A stretch of 64,000 nucleotides of DNA from Gloeobacter morelensis MG652769 (GCF_021018745.1 NZ_CP063845.1:3658001-3722000), one strand, 5' to 3'. Positions 25,817 through 34,218 are shown, numbered from the stretch's first letter. Notes: generated by a model not told the origin, from the letters alone. Made by a program: numbers and translations.

Positions 25817-28800
25817 GGTTCCTCAGAATCGCTTCTGCACTGAAGAGCACACATGAGGGACATCAGTTTGCAAGAACTGGTGTCATTCAGAGGGTTTCCA
25901 ACAAATCGCTCCTGCACTGAAGAGCACACTTGGTGGATTCTTTCGTCGATGAGCAGCTTGCTGCAGAAGTTTCCAACTAATCGCTCCCGCACTGAAGAGC
26001 GCACCGGAGCTTCTGGGGAGGTTGGAGAATTCTCAAACTGTACAGACGGTTTCCAGCTAATCGCTCCCGCACTGAAGAGCGCACAGTACTCGACTTCTGG
26101 GGGGCATTCTTTGGTCATGGCGAGTTTCCAACTAATCGCTCCCGCACTGAAGAGCGCACAAAGCCAAACGAACTCACCCCGGCGCGGCGCGGCAACTCGC
26201 CGCCCGGCTGCACCCAGGGTTTCCAACTAATCGCTCCCGCACTGAAGAGCGCACCCGACGAGCAGCGTGTGATCGATGCTGTCGGTCTTGAATTTGCCGT
26301 TTCCAACTAATCGCTCCCGCACTGAAGAGCGCACTCTATCAGAGGTTGGTGACGCAGTTACCGGTTTCCAGGGATGTTTCCAACTAATCGCTCCCGCACT
26401 GAAGAGCGCACGCGCCGATTTAGCCCGCGCGAACCTGACCGGTGCCGATCTGTTTCCAACTAATCGCTCCCGCACTGAAGAGCGCACCTGAATTTATCTG
26501 GCCACCCAAACAAAGGCCTAGAAGAACTGGTTTCCAACTAATCGCTCCCGCACTGAAGAGCGCACAAATCGGCGCCGACCAGTTTCGCCCCGACCAGTTT
26601 CGCGTGTTTCCAACTAATCGCTCCCGCACTGAAGAGCGCACTAGCCAAGCGGATTGCTTGACATCAAGAGAAGCCCCCGAAACGGTTTCCAACTAATCGC
26701 TCCCGCACTGAAGAGCGCACCTGGCTGACGGAAAACTGGCCGGGGCGAACCTGTGGGGTTTCCAACTAATCGCTCCCGCACTGAAGAGCGCACCCGATCT
26801 GGCCGGGGCGAACCGGGAATAGAATCTGTCGCACCCTTGCAAGTTTCCAACTAATCGCTCCCGCACTGAAGAGCGCACTTCCAGATCATGGGAGATAACT
26901 TCAAGATCTGCGGGTGGTTTCCAACTAATCGCTCCCGCACTGAAGAGCGCACTGGACTCCGTCAGAATGGATGAGCTACTTGAAGCCATCGCGTACGTTT
27001 CCAACTAATCGCTCCCGCACTGAAGAGCGCACCGTGAAAGCTGCGCTTTGGCCGCTCAAGCCTCCCAGGCAGGGAGGTTTCCAACTAATCGCTCCCGCAC
27101 TGAAGAGCGCACTCGCCCTAACCTGATCGCGTTTTGCGAGTTTATCAAGCGTTTCCAACTAATCGCTCCCGCACTGAAGAGCGCACAGGTCGACGTGCAG
27201 CGCGCCGGGGAACACGAAGCCCAGCTCGTTTCCAACTAATCGCTCCCGCACTGAAGAGCGCACATATTTCACAATCCATACTATTCTCAATATCACTCTC
27301 TTCTTGTTTCCAACTAATCGCTCCCGCACTGAAGAGCGCACGCGCCGATTTAGCCCGCGCGAACCTGACCGGTGCCGATCTGTTTCCAACTAATCGCTCC
27401 CGCACTGAAGAGCGCACCTGACCCGCGCGAAGCTGGCAGGCGCGAACCTCACGGTCGGTTTCCAACTAATCGCTCCCGCACTGAAGAGCGCACCCAACCT
27501 CACCGGCGCAAAGCTGGCAGGCGCCAACCTCACGGTCGCCAACCTGTTTCCAACTAATCGCTCCCGCACTGAAGAGCGCACCCGGGCGGTGTTCGCCCCA
27601 GAGGATCTCGTCGTGGTTGTTTCCAACTAATCGCTCCCGCACTGAAGAGCGCACTGCTCGAAGTGCGGTCAAGACGCTGCTACAATCAGGCATGTTTCCA
27701 ACTAATCGCTCCCGCACTGAAGAGCGCACCTTAATGCCTATGGCTCGATTTACAACAGACCCTCTGCCGTTTCCAACTAATCGCTCCCGCACTGAAGAGC
27801 GCACAGCTGAGTTGTGGGAGTTGTTCTTCCACTGGGCATCAGGCAAGTTTCCAACTAATCGCTCCCGCACTGAAGAGCGCACACCCACGGCGAAGCAGGC
27901 CGCCCGGCCAACCTGGCGGAGGCGTTTCCAACTAATCGCTCCCGCACTGAAGAGCGCACCTGCCTTGAACACTTTTTGGGCTGCTCTTATAAGGCCAGAG
28001 GATGTTTCCAACTAATCGCTCCCGCACTGAAGAGCGCACGTAATGAGCCGCCCGCGCTACCCGAGCGACGACAAACAGCGCGAGTACCGCGCCGCCCACG
28101 AACTGCGGGTTTCCAACTAATCGCTCCCGCACTGAAGAGCGCACTCAGAAGCGTCGTCGCCATCGCCGTCCATGCGCCAGAGCTGGGTTTCCAACTAATC
28201 GCTCCCGCACTGAAGAGCGCACCGAGGGCCTGAGCTAGTACCCGTGAGGATCTCTCAAGTCTTTGCTCGAAGGTTTCCAACTAATCGCTCCCGCACTGAA
28301 GAGCGCACCCTCGACATTGAGGAGTTGATCGATCCCGATCCCATCGGGTTTCCAACTAATCGCTCCCGCACTGAAGAGCGCACGCGCCGAGTACGCCCAA
28401 TCGGAGGTGCAGGCCATCCTCGATGAACTGGAGGTTTCCAACTAATCGCTCCCGCACTGAAGAGCGCACTCCGACGATGGGCTGGGGGCTGATGATCTCT
28501 ACCAGGGTTTTCAACTAATCGCTCCCGCACTGAAGAGCGCACAGCCAAGGTCAAGGCCGATACGGAGCTCCAAAAGCGCATTCAGGTTTCCAACTAATCG
28601 CTCCCGCACTGAAGAGCGCACTTGATGCCAACGTCAGCGCGGGAGTATTCCGATGACCTATTCGGTTTCCAACTAATCGCTCCCGCACTGAAGAGCGCAC
28701 ACTTTCATGCCGTAGACAATGCCCAAGTCAAAGGAGGTTTCCAACTAATCGCTCCCGCACTGAAGAGCGCACCTCCCTGCTGAACAATCGAGGCAGATAA

Positions 28801-29376
28801 AAGGTTTTAGGTTTCCAACTAATCGCTCCCGCACTGAAGAGCGCACTGGTAGCTAAGGCTTACCGTGAGGGCTTCAATGCCCGCATTGTTTCCAACTAAT
28901 CGCTCCCGCACTGAAGAGCGCACCGGAGGGGGGAAGACCGGCGCGCGCCGAGAATAAAAGTTTCCAACTAATCGCTCCCGCACTGAAGAGCGCACGCAAA
29001 AGGAACTTGAGAACTTGCAGAAGCGGCTGCTCAGTTTCCAACTAATCGCTCCCGCACTGAAGAGCGCACCCCACTGACCGATCTTGACAACAAGTTGGCG
29101 GAGTCGTGTTTCCAACTAATCGCTCCCGCACTGAAGAGCGCACACTGATGGGCTCTACTAAGGCGTTTGAATTCAGCCAATCTAAGTTTCCAACTAATCG
29201 CTCCCGCACTGAAGAGCGCACGGCGAACCTGGCCGGGGCTGACCTGACCGGGGCTGATTTGACGTTTCCAACTAATCGCTCCCGCACTGAAGAGCGCACG
29301 CCGTAATCCATGGCCTGACCGGCCAGTTCCCACTGGTCATGTTTCCAACTAATCGCTCCCGCACTGAAGAGCGCAC
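25817..29376 (-). CRISPR. CRISPR array, 46 repeats of 36 bp and 45 spacers
   Basis: On the plus strand the repeat starts GTTTCCAACTAATCGC and ends GAAGAGCGCAC, 36 bases. I count 46 copies. The first two (25817-25852, 25894-25929) are degenerate and a third (26049) and one at 28507 have single changes, so the left end is the old trailer end and the leader is on the right, next to cas2. Transcription is therefore predicted from the minus strand, where the repeat ends TTGGAAAC and can form a CGCTC/GAGCG stem. Most spacers are 36-44 nt. Outliers are 59 nt (26160-26218), 52 nt (27494-27545) and 69 nt (28040-28108). One 40-nt spacer occurs twice (26412-26451 and 27342-27381). Confidence 0.97.
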
Positions 29377-29572
29377 AGCGACCAGTGTAGTCCAATCCCA
29401 GAGCAGTTTCCAGGAGAAGGATGCGACGATCTCTTTGCATCGGGCAGAGTCCTGAGAAGCATTTGTATGTTTGGAAAGGCTCAAAGCCTTGTGCTGCAAT
29501 GGATCGACGACCTCTACGAGAAACCGGCACTGCAGAGGGTGGGCGGAGATCGTCGAGGGCGGAAAGTTAGTG
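29377..29572 (-). promoter_or_regulatory. Probable CRISPR leader
   Basis: These 196 bases lie between the last perfect repeat and the cas2 stop, at the side where repeats are not degenerate. They hold no convincing gene. A 7-base match to the repeat start (GTTTCCA) occurs at 29406-29412. I see no strong -10/-35 pair, so the array may be co-transcribed with cas1-cas2 or use a weak promoter here. Confidence 0.6.
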
Positions 29573-29848
29573 TCAAACAACGATGTAGTCCGGCGCTTTG
29601 TAAGGTTCATCGCCACCGTAGACGACGATTTTGGGACGGGAATTTTCGATGAGCGGATAGCACCTCAGCGAGTCTTCGGGGAGTTGCAAGAGCTTGACCA
29701 GTCTGGATTTGAGCTGTTGAAACTTCTCGTCGTCCAGATCGCACTCAAATACGCTGTACTGGACTCTTTTGCCGTAGCCGAGCAGCAACTTCGCGATTTT
29801 ATTGCGCCGTTTGGTGACAGGAATGTCGTACGCGACGAGCCAGAGCAT
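29573..29848 (-). CDS. cas2: Cas2, spacer-integration partner of Cas1
   Basis: The ATG at 29848 lies 2 bases after the cas1 stop and gives 91 residues, a normal Cas2 length. The protein starts MLWLVAYDIPVTKRRNKIAKLL, with the conserved Asp in AYDI at the end of strand one, followed by YGKRVQYSVFECDL. Cas2 dimers bridge two Cas1 dimers during spacer acquisition. The upstream in-frame extension to 29935 overlaps cas1 and is not needed. Confidence 0.95.
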   Translation of the reverse strand: MLWLVAYDIPVTKRRNKIAKLLLGYGKRVQYSVFECDLDDEKFQQLKSRLVKLLQLPEDSLRCYPLIENSRPKIVVYGGDEPYKAPDYIVV

Positions 29849-29850
29849 GG

Positions 29851-30843
29851 TCAGCGGATGCGGTAGGCAACCAGTTCTTGATTGCGGTAAAGACTGTCGC
29901 GGTAGGTGCGCACGGCCCAGTCCAACAGTTCCCAACGATACCCCTCGCGCTCATTGGGCAATTGAATGGTTTGTGCCATGTACTGCTCGAATTGGGCAAT
30001 CACCAAACGGCGACCGACGTCTCCCAGGTAGCAGCTTCCCTGAACATAGTCGAAGTGCGATTCGTCCAGCATGCGGCGGTTGATCAGCGTGATCACCAGC
30101 GAATCGACAATCGGAGCGCGAAAGGGCTCGATTAAATCGGAAATCAAAGCCAGATGGCCGTCGTCCAGGGCGTGCAGATGAGCCGGATACGGATCGAGGC
30201 CGTAAACTTCCACGACTGCCCGCAGATGGTTCCAAAGCAGACTGTAGCCAAAACTCAGCAGCGCGTTGACTGGGTTGGTGGGCGGGCGGCGGACGCGCTC
30301 GACCAGGCGAAAGCGCCCATCTTGCAACTGCCGCCCAAAAGCCGGAAAGTATTGGGCCGCCGCCGCACCCTCCAGACCGAACAGTTGCTGTACCGAGTTC
30401 GCCCGCACGACGCGCTCCTCCAGATAGGCCAGGATCTGTACAGCAAGCTCGTTTTCACTCACCGCCCGCCGCCGCTGCTGACGCATCAAGAGCACCCGCT
30501 GGTTGTGGATTTTGGCAGCCACCAGCGTGCGGGCGATGGCGAGCGAACAGCCTGGATCGCTGTTGGCCTGCCATTGCAAAAACCGCTGGCGGCTGCGGCC
30601 CGCAAAAGGTGCGCTCACGGTGCCGTAGAGCCAACCCTGCCGCGACAGATAGGCGGCAGGGATGCGGCGCACCAGACAGGTGCGCACGACGTCAGCTGTC
30701 AGGTGAATGCGGCCAAAAAGAAACAGCCGCTCGATTTGTGCAAGGGGAACCTGCCGCAACAGCCTTTGCTGCTGGGTAATCACCAGCTGTTCGGCCTGCT
30801 TGCCGACCTGGCTGCCCTGCTCCAACAGGTACAGGCTAGCCAC
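29851..30843 (-). CDS. cas1: Cas1 integrase
   Basis: I place the start at the GTG at 30843 because GGAGGGG stands directly in front of it; the protein then begins VASLYLLEQGSQVGKQAEQLVI (330 residues). The upstream open frame to 30966 has no Cas1-like sequence. Active-site candidates are the Glu in LFGLEGAAAAQYF, the His in DPYPAHLHALDDGHLAL and the Glu in DLIEPFRAP. The GTG overlaps by 8 bases the stop of the small membrane protein upstream, so translation is probably coupled. No fused reverse transcriptase or Cas4/Cas6 domain is present. Confidence 0.95.
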   Translation of the reverse strand: MASLYLLEQGSQVGKQAEQLVITQQQRLLRQVPLAQIERLFLFGRIHLTADVVRTCLVRRIPAAYLSRQGWLYGTVSAPFAGRSRQRFLQWQANSDPGCSLAIARTLVAAKIHNQRVLLMRQQRRRAVSENELAVQILAYLEERVVRANSVQQLFGLEGAAAAQYFPAFGRQLQDGRFRLVERVRRPPTNPVNALLSFGYSLLWNHLRAVVEVYGLDPYPAHLHALDDGHLALISDLIEPFRAPIVDSLVITLINRRMLDESHFDYVQGSCYLGDVGRRLVIAQFEQYMAQTIQLPNEREGYRWELLDWAVRTYRDSLYRNQELVAYRIR

Positions 30844-31063
30844 GACCCCTCCGAACGGGCAAAGGACCTCCACCCGCCAACAGCCAGCCCGCGATGCTGT
30901 CACCCACCAGGGCGACCCCGAGGCTGGAAAGGGCCACAAGCGCGGTGCAGGTGAGCACCGCCGCAAGACCCAAAGGGGCGATGAGCAAGATGACCAGCGT
31001 CACCAGCCCGTTGACGGCGGCGACGGCGAGACAGCGAAAAAAGACGAGGCGCTGGGGTTGCAT
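30836..31063 (-). CDS. Small two-TM membrane protein overlapping cas1
   Basis: The 75-residue product begins at the ATG at 31063, preceded by AGGAG at good spacing. Nearly all of it is hydrophobic: one segment at about residues 8-31 (LAVAAVNGLVTLVILLIAPLG) and a second at about 33-64, followed by a short Gly/Arg tail PVRRGRG. I recognise no family. Its stop (TAG at 30836) lies inside the first codons of cas1, and it is 68 bases downstream of the coiled-coil membrane protein gene, so it belongs to the same operon. A holin-like or membrane-anchoring role is speculation. Confidence 0.7.
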   Translation of the reverse strand: MQPQRLVFFRCLAVAAVNGLVTLVILLIAPLGLAAVLTCTALVALSSLGVALVGDSIAGWLLAGGGPLPVRRGRG

Positions 31064-31131
31064 GGCTTGCTCCTGGGGGCATTGGATGACATCGATGAAC
31101 TGGGACGGCTTGGGGGGAAGTGATGCACCGA

Positions 31132-32244
31132 TCAGTTGGATAGGTTGGAGTTGCTTTGGGCGGGCAATGGAAGGGGCTGCCCGGGCGGGGAGGGAGGCAG
31201 CGAAGCCAGGGTCTGCTCGTCGAGCTGCTCGATGGTCGTAGCGAACACTGCGTTGGCCCGAATGACGCCCTGGGCAGCCAGGCGCAACTGTTCCAACCGC
31301 TCGCGCTCCGTGTCGTTTTCGGCCTGCCGGTGCTGTTGCTCAGCCTGCTGGATGCGGATTTGCTCCTGCAACTGAGCGATAGCCTGCTGGGAGGCGGCAA
31401 GTTCCTCCCGGGCGCACTCAAGCTCCTGGCGGGTCCGTCTGCGCTCGGCTTCGACCCGCTCCGGCAGCAAATCCTGGTTGATGAGCCATTGCGCCTCAGC
31501 CATCGCCCGGTACATGCGGCCGTAGTGGTAGAACTGCTCGGGGATGTAGTAGCGCAAGGCCTCGTGGGTGGCCTTACCAAGGACGATGCCCAGGGTGATC
31601 AAGCTGGCTGCCAGGGTGGCGAGTTGCTTCAAGACCGGCGCGTCCGAAGGCAGGTACTGTGAAAGCAGATTGTAGAGGGCCGCCACATCCACTGCCCCCG
31701 CGGTGAGGCCAATCAACCCCCACAGCAGGCAGGTAAACCAGCCGTAGCGGCGCGACTCCGCCTCCAGAGGCAGCAAGGCCCGCAGGCGGGCACTTTGCCG
31801 GCTGTCCTGCAGCCGCTCGGCCGCTGCGAGCATCCCCCGCAACCGGCACCCGAGGTGAAAGGCGCTAAAGGCAGCGACAAAGGCTTTGACCGCTCCCCAG
31901 ACAAATAAGGCGGCGGTGAGCAGCGAGAGGGCCAGACCGAAGCCGCCGCGCAACGGCAAAGGCAAGACCCCGGCGATTACCTTGTTGAAGGCGACGGCGG
32001 TGATCAGCCCGCCGACCAGTGCCCCCAGCACACTCACCAACAGATGCCAGCGCCGGGCGGTAAACCAGCTGACCAGCCGGTAGGAGTCAGGATTTTTGCC
32101 CTGCTCACCAAACTCGTTGGCCAACTGCAAATATTCGGCGTAGAGCAACTGATCTTCCAGGCGAGGCTGGTCGCCTGCGGCCCCGGCGGGGGCGGAAGCC
32201 TCGGCTAATGCGCGGGTCTCGGAGGAGTGCATAGTTGTACTCAC
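31132..32244 (-). CDS. Four-TM membrane protein with C-terminal coiled coil, CRISPR-linked
   Basis: A GTG at 32244 or ATG at 32232 starts this protein of 366-370 residues; neither has a strong ribosome site. Hydrophobic segments lie at about residues 67-94, 100-128, 168-195 and 205-223. From about 260 to 325 the sequence is a charged Glu/Gln/Arg-rich coiled coil (ERVEAERRRTRQELEC, then QAIAQLQEQIRIQQAEQQ), ending with a Pro-rich tail. I recognise no named family. The gene begins 15 bases after the vWA lipoprotein stop and is followed by the small membrane protein and cas1-cas2, all on one strand. The coiled coil would face the cytoplasm if the N-terminus does. Confidence 0.75.
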   Translation of the reverse strand: MSTTMHSSETRALAEASAPAGAAGDQPRLEDQLLYAEYLQLANEFGEQGKNPDSYRLVSWFTARRWHLLVSVLGALVGGLITAVAFNKVIAGVLPLPLRGGFGLALSLLTAALFVWGAVKAFVAAFSAFHLGCRLRGMLAAAERLQDSRQSARLRALLPLEAESRRYGWFTCLLWGLIGLTAGAVDVAALYNLLSQYLPSDAPVLKQLATLAASLITLGIVLGKATHEALRYYIPEQFYHYGRMYRAMAEAQWLINQDLLPERVEAERRRTRQELECAREELAASQQAIAQLQEQIRIQQAEQQHRQAENDTERERLEQLRLAAQGVIRANAVFATTIEQLDEQTLASLPPSPPGQPLPLPAQSNSNLSN

Positions 32245-32259
32245 TGGTATGGGTAAATA

Positions 32260-32910
32260 TCAGGAAAGACCGGCCCGAAAGCGCTCCAGCGCATTGAGGT
32301 AGCAAGCGGGCGCTTCGTCGCGGCCACACAAGCTCAGGCGCTCGCCAAGGGCAGGGCGCAAAGCGCTATCGATCCGCTCGCGCCGCGGACCTTCAGGACC
32401 GACAAAAAGCACGAAGGTCCCCGTTCGGGCCGTCCGCTGCGCCCAACGCTGCAGATCGGGCTGGGGCATGTTGAGGGTGCCAGTGCCGCCTTCATCGGCG
32501 GCGTCGGTGAAGACGACCAGCAGGACCGTTGCCGCCGCGCGGGGGGCTCCAGGGCGCTCCTCAACAAACTGCAGACCGCGCTCCAGAGCGCCTCCCAGAC
32601 TGGTGCCGCGCTCCTGCGGCAGGGTGCGGCCGAGCGAAGCAAGCAACCGGTCAAAAGCGTCCGGCTCGGGGTGCACCGCATCGGTGAGGGGGTAGAGGTT
32701 TTGTCCTAGGCGAAACACCTGCACGGTGTCCTCGCCATCCAGGTTCAGATAGATGAGCCGGGCCGCGTCAGCCAGGTAGCGGTGGATGCTGCGGGTGCTT
32801 TGCGAGTTGTCGAAAAACATCGCCACCCGCAAAGTCGGGGCGGGCGCGCAGGCGGTGACGGCGAGCACAACCGCGCCGATGAGCAGGGCAAAACCCGTCG
32901 GTCTGGACAT
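32260..32910 (-). CDS. vWA-domain lipoprotein, CRISPR-linked
   Basis: The ATG at 32910 is preceded by AGGAGG eight bases upstream. The 216-residue protein has a lipoprotein signal with lipobox LAVTAC (Cys21). A von Willebrand factor A domain fills the rest and has a complete MIDAS metal site: DNSQS at residues 34-38 (DxSxS), Thr in ERGTSLGGAL and Asp in VVFTDAADEG. vWA domains bind partner proteins through a metal ion. It is the first gene of the run that leads to cas1-cas2, and a perfect inverted repeat lies 175 bases upstream. No published link of such a protein to CRISPR comes to my mind, and its role here is unknown. Confidence 0.8.
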   Translation of the reverse strand: MSRPTGFALLIGAVVLAVTACAPAPTLRVAMFFDNSQSTRSIHRYLADAARLIYLNLDGEDTVQVFRLGQNLYPLTDAVHPEPDAFDRLLASLGRTLPQERGTSLGGALERGLQFVEERPGAPRAAATVLLVVFTDAADEGGTGTLNMPQPDLQRWAQRTARTGTFVLFVGPEGPRRERIDSALRPALGERLSLCGRDEAPACYLNALERFRAGLS

Positions 32911-33084
32911 GACAAATTCCTCCTGACGCCTGCGCGTGGATAGATCAGGAAGCGCAGCGGCCTCCGGGTGATTCAAAAGCTTTTCGATGGAACCGGTCGC
33001 CGTCGAGACGGCGGCCGGACGGGCTGGAACAGTCACCCTACGGCTAATACTATGGCATTTGGATTCAAGATGCAACTAGCAGTT

Positions 33085-33117
33085 TTGTAATTTATAAATT
33101 AATTACAAGGGTAATTG
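33085..33117. promoter_or_regulatory. Inverted-repeat operator candidate between the WYL gene and the lipoprotein-cas operon
   Basis: TTGTAATT-8 bases-AATTACAA is a perfect inverted repeat at 33085-33108. Read on the minus strand, its right half continues as CAATTACCCTTGTAATT. This AATT/CCCTTGTAAT motif recurs at 34096-34112 upstream of the WYL gene. AT-rich sequence around it contrasts with the GC-rich genes. I infer a WYL binding site and the operon promoter. Confidence 0.5.
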
Positions 33118-33149
33118 CCGTTTAATTTTGGAGTTTAACCAAATTCGGC

Positions 33150-34022
33150 TCAGCCGGCCGGGTGGATGGACAGGCCGTAGCGGTAGGCAAGTTTGGCAAT
33201 CCGCTCGCGCAGGCGCTCGCGCAGGCTCTCTGGGGAGACGACGGCACAGTTTTCGCCGTGGGGAAAGATCTCGCGCAGGAACCAGAAAGAATTGCTCACA
33301 AAGCGGCGCACCAGCAACCGCCGCTCGCCGTCGTCCTCGATGAGCCTGGCGTCCTCCCCCGGCCTTCCCTGGTAAGCGTCCGCCAGATCCCCAAACAGGT
33401 GCATCTCGACGAGCACCCGGTCGAGGCCGGCGGTGCGCCACTCTCCCTGCTCGTCGGGCTTGACCTCGACGATTTTGTCGATGCGCAGCGAGCGGTTGTG
33501 GACTAGTTCGGCAATATCGCGGGTGCCAGGCTCCTCCACCCAACATTCCAGGTACTGATGCTTTTCTTTGAAGTCAATGTCGGCCCAGCGGACGGTCAAG
33601 TCGACCCGCCTACCGTTCGACTCTTCGTACAGCACGCGAAAAGGTAAATGATAAGTACAGCACTCTTCGAGCATCACCAGCCAGGGCGAATGGGGCCTGA
33701 CCGCTTGCTTCTGGAGGCGGGTGCGCTGCAAATTTCCCAGTTCGGGGCGCTCCAACAACAGTTCGCCCAACTGCTGGGCATCCTCCAGTTGACCGGCGTT
33801 GTTCAAAAACTCGAACGCGGCTGTCAGCGAACGCAGCCGCTCTTCGCTCCAGCGCGGTCTGGTGGTGACGGCGTACTGGCGGCGGGCAATCATCTCGACT
33901 AAGCGGGTGGCGTTGCCGCGCTTGCCCCAGCGCAACCCCAACTCCGCAGCCAGCTGTGAGAGCTTCTCGCGGTCGTCCTTCTGGATCGACAGGGTCGTCA
34001 TGTTCTGCGGATCTATCGCCAT
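33150..34022 (-). CDS. WYL-domain transcriptional regulator
   Basis: The 290-residue product starts at the ATG at 34022 (MTT at 34001 is possible). An N-terminal region (DREKLSQLAAELGLRWGKRGNATRLVEMI) looks like a small DNA-binding helix bundle. The WYL domain follows, with FRVLYEESNGRRVDLTVRWADIDFKEKHQYLECWVEE, and the C-terminal WCX-like part with REIFPHGENCAVVSPESLRERL. WYL proteins bind nucleic-acid-type ligands and often control CRISPR and other defence genes. A WYL repressor of a CRISPR locus has been described in Synechocystis. It is upstream of the lipoprotein-cas1-cas2 operon with 240 bases between. Confidence 0.82.
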   Translation of the reverse strand: MAIDPQNMTTLSIQKDDREKLSQLAAELGLRWGKRGNATRLVEMIARRQYAVTTRPRWSEERLRSLTAAFEFLNNAGQLEDAQQLGELLLERPELGNLQRTRLQKQAVRPHSPWLVMLEECCTYHLPFRVLYEESNGRRVDLTVRWADIDFKEKHQYLECWVEEPGTRDIAELVHNRSLRIDKIVEVKPDEQGEWRTAGLDRVLVEMHLFGDLADAYQGRPGEDARLIEDDGERRLLVRRFVSNSFWFLREIFPHGENCAVVSPESLRERLRERIAKLAYRYGLSIHPAG

Positions 34023-34095
34023 TGTCCGGTACTCTCTTGAAAATACCCAGGAACATTAGCAGGTTAACAGGAGAGCTAACTTTTGAGTAGATTAT

Positions 34096-34112
34096 TAATT
34101 TGCCCTTGTAAT
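34096..34112 (+). promoter_or_regulatory. Second copy of the AATT/CCCTTGTAAT motif, upstream of the WYL gene
   Basis: The plus strand reads AATTTGCCCTTGTAAT, close to CAATTACCCTTGTAATT at 33101-33117 (minus). Its place about 75 bases before the WYL start suggests autoregulation. Only two copies are visible in the window. Confidence 0.4.
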
Positions 34113-34180
34113 ATACCTGCCGCCTGTGAAGTGCCATGGCAAGGTGCTCAGTGGTGCAGCTCTACTGGCAGACAGATCAG

Positions 34181-34218
34181 GACACCCTGGTCCGCCGAGC
34201 GAGCGCGGCCAGGGTGTC
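34181..34218. terminator. Strong hairpin in the 330-base gap between the stress-protein gene and the WYL gene
   Basis: GACACCCTGG pairs exactly with CCAGGGTGTC, and inside them CCGC pairs with GCGG, giving a stem of about 14 bp. It stands about 135 bases after the stress-protein stop and may end that transcript, though no T-run follows. Otherwise the interval 34023-34353 holds only the motif at 34096-34112 and no convincing gene. Confidence 0.45.

Noticed and set aside
29404-29416. Possible extra degenerate repeat in the leader (GTTTCCAGG)
   Set aside because: Only seven bases match the repeat start and the rest of the 36-bp unit is absent.
25853-29530. Many ORFs on both strands with repeated peptides such as RSSVRERLVGN or FPTNRSRTEERT
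   Set aside because: These are translations of the 36-bp CRISPR repeat in different frames; no gene is encoded.
30844-30966. N-terminal extension of cas1 as a fused domain
   Set aside because: The 41 extra codons overlap the small membrane protein gene and have no Cas1-like or other domain; the GTG at 30843 has a strong ribosome site.
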